A DNA stretch of 17,818 nt from Nitrospinota bacterium (lineage in GTDB: Bacteria; Nitrospinota; Nitrospinia; Nitrospinales; Nitrospinaceae): positions 1 to 17,818 of the forward strand of contig JAPUGN010000025.1 of the NCBI GenBank assembly GCA_027298165.1. The letters run 5' to 3'. The notes below the pieces were generated by a model. The model made no database searches. It was not told the DNA's origin and saw nothing but the letters and a program-made list of their open reading frames with translations. How positions within the stretch are numbered: the first letter of the stretch is position 1; every line of letters starts with the position of its first letter. Shown here one piece after another: positions 6,579 through 13,847 of this stretch. The position numbers and the translations under genes are program-made.

Positions 6579-8219
6579 ATGAATCCATCTATTGGTATCG
6601 TTACATTAAACGCGAAGTTTATTCATTCGTCGCTGAGCCTGCGCTATTTGCGTAATGCGGCGCGGCGGGCGGGTTTCGAGAACGTCTGGATTCTGGAATT
6701 CATCATCAACCAGCCGGTCTGGAAAATCACCGCGGAAATCCTGAAGCAGGCGCCGGACGTGCTCGGCCTCAGTGTCTACATCTGGAACCGGAAGCAAAGT
6801 TTTGAGTTGCTTGAAACTCTGCAGAAGCAAAGTCCCGATTTAAAAATCGTGCTGGGCGGACCGGAGGTGTCTTTCGAGCCCGAACTGCCGAGCGATTACA
6901 CACTCATCGCCGGCGAAGGCGAAAACAAATGGGTGGAGTATCTCAACTTCGCTGCCAAGGGGGAGTCCCCGCCAAGAGAAACTCTGGAACAGTGGAACAC
7001 CTACGGCAATGATCTGCCGGAACTCTATCCACCGTACATCGAAGAGGATTACCCCACACTCAAAAACCGCTATGCCTATATCGAAGCCTCGCGTGGATGC
7101 CCCTACCTGTGCTCGTTCTGCCTGTCGGCGCTCGACAAGAAAGTGCGGTATTTCGACGACGCCAACCTCCGCCAGCAGATCAAGCATCTCATTCAGAACG
7201 GCACGCGCAAGATCAAGTTCGTCGACCGCACTTTCAATCTAAAACCCGAACGCATGAGGAATCTCATGCAATGGCTGACACAGTTTGACGGCACGGAGTT
7301 TCATTTCGAAGTGGTCGGCGACCTGCTGAACGATGAGATGATGCGTTTTCTCGAAACGGTGCCGCAGGGCATGTTCCAGTTCGAAATCGGCGTCCAGACC
7401 ACGACCGAGGAAGTGCAAAGCACCATCCACCGCAAACAGAGCAACATAAAATTATTTAATACGATTGAAGCCCTCATCCAACAGGACCGCGTGCACATCC
7501 ATTGCGACCTCATCTTCGGTTTGCCGGGAGAAACCCTGGACGAACTGCTGGAATCGTTCACCGAGGTTTTGAAGCTCAAACCGCACGAACTGCAACTCGG
7601 CTTCCTGAAATTCCTGCCCGGTGCGCCGATCCGCGACCAGATCGAATCTCACGAATACCGTTACCTGTCGTTCCCGCCCTACGAACTGCTGTCACATAAG
7701 AACCTGTCGGCGGAAGAAGTCCGGTTCCTGAAACAGTTCACCGAAGTGTTCGATCTGTTTTACAATTCGAAGCGGTTTCAGTTTTCACTCGACCACCTGT
7801 TCCGGCAACACCCGCCGGTGGAGCTGTTCAAGAAACTGATGACCGCCCTCGAACAGGAAAACCGGGTGTTGAACGCGCTATCGCTCGACCACCAGTACCG
7901 CATTTTCGCCGAGACCTTTACCCTCGACGCCGATCCGCTGGCGTGGGACCTCCTGCAACTCGATTATCTGTATCACCAGCGCAGTTACCGCCTGCCCGAA
8001 TTCATGAGAGCACGGTTGGCGTCAAACGGCTCCTCCCGCCACAAAACCTGGGATGGCGACCGCAAAACGATGGTGGTCCCGTTCCACCACACCCTTGATT
8101 GGCAAGGCCCCACGCCGAAGCTGACCCCGTCCCCCTCCCCCGTCTACTATGCGGTGGCGCATGGCGAGGCCGCCTCCGGCTACATGGCCCGGCCCCGCAT
8201 TGAGCGGGTCGAGCCCTGA
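6579..8219 (+). CDS. B12-binding domain radical SAM protein (DUF4080 type)
   Basis: A 546-aa protein with the layout of cobalamin-binding radical SAM enzymes. An N-terminal Rossmann-like domain (about 1-140; ...PDVLGLSVYIWNRKQS..., VLGGPEVSFEP, IAGEGE) resembles the B12-binding fold. The radical SAM core then carries the [4Fe-4S] motif CPYLCSFC (Cys174, Cys178, Cys181), a later FEIGVQTTTEEVQ and DLIFGLPGETLDEL. The C-terminal part (about 370 onward) resembles the DUF4080 region. The substrate is unknown; relatives catalyse methylations or rearrangements. I start at 6579 because the next residues (IGIVTLNAKFIHSSL) align with the usual N terminus and AGGCGG precedes it; an in-frame ATG at 6567 adds four residues. 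It is separated from mutM by a REP element and has no clear functional tie to either neighbour. Confidence 0.88.
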   Translation: MNPSIGIVTLNAKFIHSSLSLRYLRNAARRAGFENVWILEFIINQPVWKITAEILKQAPDVLGLSVYIWNRKQSFELLETLQKQSPDLKIVLGGPEVSFEPELPSDYTLIAGEGENKWVEYLNFAAKGESPPRETLEQWNTYGNDLPELYPPYIEEDYPTLKNRYAYIEASRGCPYLCSFCLSALDKKVRYFDDANLRQQIKHLIQNGTRKIKFVDRTFNLKPERMRNLMQWLTQFDGTEFHFEVVGDLLNDEMMRFLETVPQGMFQFEIGVQTTTEEVQSTIHRKQSNIKLFNTIEALIQQDRVHIHCDLIFGLPGETLDELLESFTEVLKLKPHELQLGFLKFLPGAPIRDQIESHEYRYLSFPPYELLSHKNLSAEEVRFLKQFTEVFDLFYNSKRFQFSLDHLFRQHPPVELFKKLMTALEQENRVLNALSLDHQYRIFAETFTLDADPLAWDLLQLDYLYHQRSYRLPEFMRARLASNGSSRHKTWDGDRKTMVVPFHHTLDWQGPTPKLTPSPSPVYYAVAHGEAASGYMARPRIERVEP

Positions 8220-8232
8220 TCCCACATTTTAT

Positions 8233-8261
8233 TTTAATTTTCCCCGTCCAGGGGTTATGAT
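8233..8261 (+). promoter_or_regulatory. Weak candidate promoter for ilvD
   Basis: TATGAT (8256-8261, 5 of 6 to the -10 consensus) lies 17 bases after TTTAAT (8233-8238, a poor -35 match). It falls in the 102-base gap before ilvD, where the local sequence becomes AT-rich. No leader peptide with runs of branched-chain codons and no attenuator hairpin are visible. Confidence 0.25.
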
Positions 8262-8321
8262 GTGGATTTTCCAGACTAAAAACACCTTAACACCCCCACC
8301 GGGGCCTGAAAGGAGACCCGC

Positions 8322-10013
8322 ATGCCGGCGAGCAATGACAACCGCCTGAACCGAAAAAGCCGCATAATCACGGCAGGCGACAAACGTGCGCCCAACCGCG
8401 CCATGCTGCGCAGTGTTGGATTCAACGACGAGGATTTTGACAAGCCCATCATCGGCATCGCCAACGGCCAGAGCAACATCACCCCGTGCAACGCCGGTCT
8501 CGGCAAATTGGCGGACGTCGCCCTGGCGGAAATCAAAAACAGCGGCGGCATGCCGCAGATGTTCGGCACCATCACCATCAGCGACGGCATCTCCATGGGC
8601 ACCGAGGGTATGAAGGCCTCGCTCATCAGCCGCGAAGTGATCGCCGACTCGATCGAAGTCGTTGGCCGCGGCGCCTGCATGGACGCGATGATCTGCATCG
8701 GCGGCTGTGACAAGAACATGCCCGGTGCCCTGATCGGCCTGGCCCGGCTCAACATTCCCAGCATTTTTGTGTACGGCGGCACCATCAAACCCGGCCATCT
8801 CGGTGATCAGGATCTGACGGTTGTCAGCGTGTTCGAGGCGGTCGGCCAGTTCAGCGCCGGCTCGATCGACAAGGATCAATTGACCGCAATCGAAAAAAAC
8901 GCGTGTCCCGGATACGGTTCCTGCGGCGGCATGTTCACCGCCAACACCATGTCATCCGCCATCGAGGCCATGGGGATGAGCCTTCCGTACAGCTCCACTA
9001 TGTCCAACGAGGATAAAGAGAAAGAGTTGAGCACACAGCAAAGCAGTCTGGCGCTGTTTAAACTTTTAAAGGAAAACATATTGCCGTCGGACATCATCAC
9101 CCGCAAATCGCTGGAGAACGCCGTCGCCGTGGTCATGGCGGTAGGCGGATCAACCAATGCCGTTCTGCACCTGCTCGCCATCGCGCACAGCATGGGAGTT
9201 GAGTTGACAATCGACGATTTCGAAACGATCCGTAAAAAAGTGCCGGTCTTTTGCGACATGAAGCCCTCCGGCAAATACGTGACGGTGGATCTGCACCGGG
9301 CCGGCGGCATTCCGCAGGTCATGAAAATGCTGTTGAACGCAGGACTCCTGCACGGCGACTGTATGACCGGGACTGGAAAAACCATCGCGGAAAATCTGCA
9401 GAGCGTCCCCGATGAGCCCGCTTCCAATCAGGACGTCATTCTGCCGCTCAGCGCACCCAAGTCGAAGGAAGGCCATCTGGTCATTCTCAAGGGCAATCTG
9501 TCGCCGGAAGGATGCGTGGCTAAAGCGTCCGGCATCAAGGCGCGCCGGATCGAAGGTCCGGCGAAGATTTTCAACTCGGAAGAAGAATGTCTGGATGCCA
9601 TCATCGACGATAAAATCAAAGAAGGCGATGTTATTGTCATCCGCTACGAAGGCCCGCAGGGGGGTCCGGGGATGAGGGAGATGCTGGCCCCGACGTCGGC
9701 ATTGGTCGGCAAGGGGCTGGGAGATAAAGTCGGACTGTTGACCGACGGCAGGTTTTCCGGTGGAACGCATGGCTTGGTGGTCGGCCACATCGCGCCGGAA
9801 GCGCAGGCCGGCGGCGCCATTGGCCTCGTGCAGGACGGCGACACCCTCACCATCGACATCGATAAAAATCTGATCCAGGTCAACGTCAGCGACCAGGAAC
9901 TGGAACAGCGGAAAGCAAAATGGCAGGCGCCACCGGTCAAGTATCCGTCCGGCGCGTTGGCCAAATATGTCAAGCTGGTCTCTACGGCCTCCCGCGGGGC
10001 AATTACAGATTAA
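8322..10013 (+). CDS. ilvD: Dihydroxy-acid dehydratase
   Basis: IlvD dehydrates 2,3-dihydroxy-isovalerate and 2,3-dihydroxy-3-methylvalerate to the keto acids that give valine, leucine and isoleucine. The 563-aa protein is full length for the shorter branch of the family. Cluster cysteines are Cys56 (NITPCNAGL), Cys129 (GGCDKNMPG) and Cys201 (GSCGGMFTANTM); three ligands with this spacing match the [2Fe-2S] form known from Mycobacterium and plants. The substrate-site segments GRFSGGTHG and YEGPQGGPGM are present. A strong AAAGGAG at 8309-8315 is six bases before the ATG. It is probably transcribed from its own promoter and followed after 24 bases by an unrecognised gene. No other ilv genes are in the window. 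Confidence 0.97.
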   Translation: MPASNDNRLNRKSRIITAGDKRAPNRAMLRSVGFNDEDFDKPIIGIANGQSNITPCNAGLGKLADVALAEIKNSGGMPQMFGTITISDGISMGTEGMKASLISREVIADSIEVVGRGACMDAMICIGGCDKNMPGALIGLARLNIPSIFVYGGTIKPGHLGDQDLTVVSVFEAVGQFSAGSIDKDQLTAIEKNACPGYGSCGGMFTANTMSSAIEAMGMSLPYSSTMSNEDKEKELSTQQSSLALFKLLKENILPSDIITRKSLENAVAVVMAVGGSTNAVLHLLAIAHSMGVELTIDDFETIRKKVPVFCDMKPSGKYVTVDLHRAGGIPQVMKMLLNAGLLHGDCMTGTGKTIAENLQSVPDEPASNQDVILPLSAPKSKEGHLVILKGNLSPEGCVAKASGIKARRIEGPAKIFNSEEECLDAIIDDKIKEGDVIVIRYEGPQGGPGMREMLAPTSALVGKGLGDKVGLLTDGRFSGGTHGLVVGHIAPEAQAGGAIGLVQDGDTLTIDIDKNLIQVNVSDQELEQRKAKWQAPPVKYPSGALAKYVKLVSTASRGAITD

Positions 10014-10037
10014 CCCGAACACGCAGACGGCGCACCC

Positions 10038-10970
10038 ATGATGAGCATTGACACCCAGTTGCCCGAAACCCTGTTCGCCGGCCCGAAAAGGATCAATCTG
10101 TATTATCTCCACGAGTTGTTCGGACAGACCGCGCAGATGGTGCGGGACCGGTTGAACGCGGAAACCGGGATCGATATTCCCATCACGGCCGGCATGTGGG
10201 GCGGAACCTACCTGGTGGCGGATGACATCGGCGTCTCGCGGACCAACGTGGTGCGATTGTACTCACTGGTCAACCTGCCGCAGAACACGCCGCTGGACGA
10301 GCCGGACAACTTCGAAAAGTTCATTGATATATACCGGCAGACCCTGCAAACCCATTTCGGAAAATACCAGTTGAAGCTGACCGATCCGCATTGGGGCGAA
10401 AAGGTGCCGTGCACCAGCAAAATTCGTCCCACCACCACGCTTCAGATGTGGGACGCGACGGGCCGCGTCAAGTTCGTGCGCGCGTTTTTTGTCTGGAACA
10501 GCGCCACCTGGGCGGAGTCCATCATCTACGACGCCATTCGCAATATCAAGCAGATCAAGGAACTGCTGGACATCAACCACCGGCCATTGAATAAAGCGCA
10601 GGATGAACTGAAGTTCATGTTGCAGGACGCGATGATTATTTTCTTCACACTGAAACCCGCGCTGACGCCGGACTTTGTCGAACACGCCGAACCCCTTATC
10701 CAGGATTTATTCGATTGTTTCATCGGCGGTTTGCACGACCCCGAAAAGATCGAAGCGCTGTACCACCGGGTACACGCCAACGCACTGGTCTATGGCTATG
10801 AAGAGGCTCTGGAGGGACCGTACCAAAAAGCGGGTCTGGATATTCACCAGATCGAAGACTGGCCGGCGGATAAAATCAACTTTGTGCCGCAGGAGTTGAA
10901 AGACATCATGATTCCCTACCTGGAAGGAACGTTCGAACGGTTCCGGAAAAACCTGTCCGTTAAAAAATAA
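10038..10970 (+). CDS. Unrecognised 310-aa soluble protein
   Basis: I do not recognise this family. The frame is clearly coding: its codon use matches its neighbours and it fills the space between ilvD and a convergent gene. There is no signal peptide or membrane helix, so it should be cytoplasmic. The first third contains AGMWGGTYLVADDIGVSRTN and LYSLVNLPQ, with a mixed alpha/beta look. Centrally, RPTTTLQMWDATGRVKFVRAF is followed by a helical region (about residues 150-235) rich in Leu, Ile and Lys. The end is acidic and helical (IEDWPADKINFVPQELKDI). Two adjacent ATGs open it with no good Shine-Dalgarno, so translation may follow ilvD by read-on. Only two cysteines are visible (near residues 124 and 230) and no metal or nucleotide motif. 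It abuts the next minus-strand gene with no gap. Confidence 0.85.
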   Translation: MMSIDTQLPETLFAGPKRINLYYLHELFGQTAQMVRDRLNAETGIDIPITAGMWGGTYLVADDIGVSRTNVVRLYSLVNLPQNTPLDEPDNFEKFIDIYRQTLQTHFGKYQLKLTDPHWGEKVPCTSKIRPTTTLQMWDATGRVKFVRAFFVWNSATWAESIIYDAIRNIKQIKELLDINHRPLNKAQDELKFMLQDAMIIFFTLKPALTPDFVEHAEPLIQDLFDCFIGGLHDPEKIEALYHRVHANALVYGYEEALEGPYQKAGLDIHQIEDWPADKINFVPQELKDIMIPYLEGTFERFRKNLSVKK

Positions 10971-11786
10971 TTAATCGGTCCCATCTCCGAAGTGCAGCAG
11001 AATCCATCCGGCCAGACCCTTCTGGCCGTTGGTTTCCCGATGACCGCCGTTCCAGAGGGCGACCGCCATCGGTGTCGACCCGACGAACTGCACATCCTGC
11101 TGGTCCCCATTCGTTAAGTTTCTCTTGAACACCACTTGCCAGCCCTTGCCGGTACGCATCCCTTTGCCGGCAACGTTCTGCGCGTCCTGATGCGTCAGGG
11201 TACTGAACCCCTCCGCGTTCAAATCCTCCACCGGAGATAACGGCGGGGCCGAACCCTGCCTCGCCGCGTCGGCGGTTAGCTGACGCCCCGCTTTCCACTG
11301 CCAGATATTGACGGGTGAATTTTCGCCGCCCATGGTGATGGGTGGAACTTCTTGGTTGGAATTGAGCGGAAACATGATCGCTGCCTGATCTGTATACAGG
11401 CGCGATTGGTTGATGCCGTTGTTCACCGAATCGTCCTGCCATTCCAAGCGGACGGCGATTTGGGTTTCCGTTCGCGCAACGCTGAGCAGAACTTTCTTAA
11501 TGGAAGGGTTGGGCCATTGAGGGTTGGTGATCAACTGCGGTCCCAAATCGACGGAGTTTTTCGCCGGCCCCTGGGGCGAATTCCAGAACTTCGAATCGGG
11601 CGATATGGGGATGTCTCCGGAAAATTGTTTCACGTTGATCCGGGAGGTGCAGTCACCGTCTTCCAGGCACTTCGAATATTTTTCATCTGAGGCCCCGCAT
11701 CCCCAAACGAAAAAAATGCAGAGGGACACGATGGTGTTCAGCTGGACCTTTTTGAAATTCAGTCGAAGAGGAAAAGGGTTCAACAT
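10971..11786 (-). CDS. Heme-binding lipoprotein, ethylbenzene dehydrogenase/NXR gamma-like
   Basis: The 271-aa product begins with a hydrophobic segment ending FFVWGCGAS. Cys30 lies in a lipobox-like site (Trp at -2 is unusual), so it is probably a lipidated periplasmic or outer-membrane protein. The body matches by eye the domain of ethylbenzene dehydrogenase gamma, dimethylsulfide dehydrogenase gamma and nitrite oxidoreductase NxrC candidates, which bind heme b through Met and Lys. Here DQAAIMFP, then PITMGGENSPVNIWQW (Met152 as candidate ligand), then ALWNGGHRETNGQKGLAGW (Lys256 as candidate ligand). The family carries electrons between molybdoenzymes and cytochromes, but no molybdoenzyme gene is nearby, so its role is inferred. 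It lies 18 bases after the M16 peptidase gene and is likely co-transcribed. No Shine-Dalgarno precedes the ATG. Confidence 0.72.
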   Translation of the reverse strand: MLNPFPLRLNFKKVQLNTIVSLCIFFVWGCGASDEKYSKCLEDGDCTSRINVKQFSGDIPISPDSKFWNSPQGPAKNSVDLGPQLITNPQWPNPSIKKVLLSVARTETQIAVRLEWQDDSVNNGINQSRLYTDQAAIMFPLNSNQEVPPITMGGENSPVNIWQWKAGRQLTADAARQGSAPPLSPVEDLNAEGFSTLTHQDAQNVAGKGMRTGKGWQVVFKRNLTNGDQQDVQFVGSTPMAVALWNGGHRETNGQKGLAGWILLHFGDGTD

Positions 11787-11804
11787 GAATCAGCGGGATG
11801 GGGG

Positions 11805-13118
11805 TTAAAATTCGCGGATCAATCGTTCGAGTTCACGATCGTTTTCCTGAGTGTGCGGACCGACCAGAACCATGTTGAGGTTGCGGGCTTGAAAAACGGA
11901 CTCCGCCACGCGGCGAATATCCTCCAAGTCAATCGACTCGACGATGTCCCTTTCTTCTTCCAGGGTCATGACTTTGGAATACAACTCGGAAAATCCATAT
12001 CGCGCCGCCTGCTTGCCGGGATCGTCCAACTCCAGTGCGAGGTCGTACATATACCGTTTTTTGATATGATCCAGTTCATCCTGCGCGGGTCCGGTCTTCA
12101 GAAGATTTTTGATTTCTCCAAAGATGGCTTGGACGATGGCGGTCACTTTCTCCAGGCGCACGCTCACGTCGAAATCAACCGTGCCGATATCCGACAGACT
12201 GGTGGCGCGGCATTCCACCGAATAGGCCAGGCCTTGTTCTTCCCGCAGAACCTTCTGCAGGCGCGAGCTCACCCCGTCGTCAAACAACCGGCCGATCAGA
12301 CAGAGGGTGTAATAATCCGGGTGATTGTAGGACACCGCACGGAAACAGATCTGCACATGATCCTGGCTGTCGACATCCTCCTGAATGCGGAGTTGTGGCT
12401 CCGTTTGATCTTCCTGCACGCTGTTCAAAAAATAATCTTTGGGCACAGCGGTGCCGCGGCGGGGAAGAGCTTCGAAATAGGTTTGCGCCAGCTGTAGAAA
12501 TTGCGATTGCGCCAGACAGCCCGCACCCACCAGCACCATGTTGGAGGGGCAATAATAGCGCTCAAAATAATCCCGGAGCATGGCGGCATCGATGGCCCGG
12601 ATGGAGTCTTCAGTCCCGATCGTGGGCAGGGCCAGGGGATTGTCCTTGTACATCAGGGCGCAAGCGACGTTGTTGATATCCACGTTTTCGCCCTCGGCGT
12701 TTAAATCCTCCAGGCACTCTTCCAGAATGATTCCGCGCTCCAGCTCGATGCTGGGGAAAACAGGTTCGGTAAAAAATTCAGCAAATAATTCCATTCCCCG
12801 CTCCAATTGGTCATAATGCGGGCTGAAACCGTCGTAGATGTACTCGCTGAGGGTGGAGGCACGCAGGTCGTGGCCGATCTTCTCGAATTCGAGGTTGAGG
12901 GAAATTGAATCCGGGTATTTCCGGTTGCCCCGAAACATCATGTGTTCCAGAAAATGGGAAATTCCGTTATTCTTCTCGTTTTCAAAGCGCAGACCGGCAC
13001 GGACGAACATGGCGACTTCGAGGGTGTGGATGTGCGGCATTTCCACCGTCACCACGGTCAGGCCATTGTTCAGCGTGCTTCGAAAACTTGTGATTTCAAT
13101 ATCAGTCTGAAGTTTCAA
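11805..13118 (-). CDS. M16 family zinc metallopeptidase (processing-peptidase-like)
   Basis: A 437-aa protein with both halves of an M16B subunit. The inverted zinc motif HFLEH is at residues 55-59, with the third ligand expected at Glu133 or Glu134 in LERGIILEE, some 75 residues on. The C-terminal half carries SRLQKVLREEQGLAYSV with the expected Arg292 and Tyr299 pair, so one polypeptide appears to hold all catalytic elements. These enzymes cut peptides or unfolded chains inside a two-domain chamber, often as homodimers. There is no signal peptide, which suggests cytoplasmic action. It starts at a TTG codon with only a weak AGG upstream. The next gene downstream, 18 bases away, encodes a heme-binding lipoprotein, suggesting a shared operon. 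It diverges from the membrane protein at 13167 across a 48-base gap. Confidence 0.93.
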   Translation of the reverse strand: MKLQTDIEITSFRSTLNNGLTVVTVEMPHIHTLEVAMFVRAGLRFENEKNNGISHFLEHMMFRGNRKYPDSISLNLEFEKIGHDLRASTLSEYIYDGFSPHYDQLERGMELFAEFFTEPVFPSIELERGIILEECLEDLNAEGENVDINNVACALMYKDNPLALPTIGTEDSIRAIDAAMLRDYFERYYCPSNMVLVGAGCLAQSQFLQLAQTYFEALPRRGTAVPKDYFLNSVQEDQTEPQLRIQEDVDSQDHVQICFRAVSYNHPDYYTLCLIGRLFDDGVSSRLQKVLREEQGLAYSVECRATSLSDIGTVDFDVSVRLEKVTAIVQAIFGEIKNLLKTGPAQDELDHIKKRYMYDLALELDDPGKQAARYGFSELYSKVMTLEEERDIVESIDLEDIRRVAESVFQARNLNMVLVGPHTQENDRELERLIREF

Positions 13119-13166
13119 AGAAACCTGTACTCTATAATGAAAACTAAAGTGGATATTATCTCATAA

Positions 13167-13835
13167 ATGGAGTCCCGGCGCGCCGGAATAAAATCTATGA
13201 TCAACCCACACTGGCCTTCCAAAAATTACGACCATGCCGACGCATATGTCGCCGCGCACGAGGAAGAAACGAAGACCCGTGCCGTCATCGATTGTGGCGA
13301 TGGCATCCATGCGATTCTCCCCAAGGGTTTGCCCGCGTTGAAAATCCGATTTCACGGCCTGTTCATGATCGCCCCGCTGCCGCTGTTGATGGCCTGCGTC
13401 ATTTTTCTTCCCCTGTCCGGATTTCTCGGAGAATGGGAGATCAACACCACCACCCTGGGCATCTCACTGCTGTGTCTGGTCATGCTTGCCGGACTGATAC
13501 GGGTGATCCTGGTGATGCTCAACGTCCGCGACATGTTTCCCCGGGAATATTTCGTCACGCTGGGGCCCGAGGGACTCGCCATGCATTTCTCGCGCATCCA
13601 TTTTCCGGCAGGCCATCCCAAAGCGTTCATCCCCTGGAACGAGGTGGCCTCGACCGAAAGAATTTCGGTCTTCTTTTTGCCAGCTCTTCTGTTGGGGCGT
13701 TTAAGCGTTCCCGCGCTGAGAGTGGCTCCCAAAAAAGGGGCGCCGGTCATCATCCCAATCTGTTCCCATAAAGCGGAGCGGGAAAATGATTTCGAACGTA
13801 TCGAGAATTTAATCCGCTCTCACCGGCCCGGTTAA
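13167..13835 (+). CDS. Two-helix membrane protein of unknown function
   Basis: I cannot name this family. The 222-aa product has a soluble N-terminal segment of about 60 residues with DAYVAAHEEETKTRAVIDCG, two clear membrane helices (about 64-87 and 96-118), and a C-terminal soluble region (FVTLGPEGLAMHF, PKAFIPWNEVASTERI) that could be a beta-rich, PH-like domain. The pattern of a short membrane hairpin followed by a PH-like domain is seen in several small inner-membrane protein families, but I have no sequence-level match. An in-frame ATG at 13197 (Met11) is a plausible alternative start, as neither has a good Shine-Dalgarno. The 48-base gap from the divergent peptidase contains TATAAT at 13133-13138, a possible -10 box without a matching -35, and a 9-codon frame (13137-13166) that ends directly before this ATG. 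It runs toward dnaE. Confidence 0.78.
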   Translation: MESRRAGIKSMINPHWPSKNYDHADAYVAAHEEETKTRAVIDCGDGIHAILPKGLPALKIRFHGLFMIAPLPLLMACVIFLPLSGFLGEWEINTTTLGISLLCLVMLAGLIRVILVMLNVRDMFPREYFVTLGPEGLAMHFSRIHFPAGHPKAFIPWNEVASTERISVFFLPALLLGRLSVPALRVAPKKGAPVIIPICSHKAERENDFERIENLIRSHRPG

Positions 13836-13847
13836 AACCCGCCGGAT

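Noticed and set aside
9150..10112. Open frame of 320 codons on the minus strand opposite ilvD
   Set aside because: Antisense of a well-conserved gene, with no recognisable motif or ribosome site.
13823..13845. Imperfect GC-rich inverted repeat at the end of the 13167-13835 gene
   Set aside because: It has two internal mismatches, a very short loop and no T run on either strand, so I do not call it a terminator.
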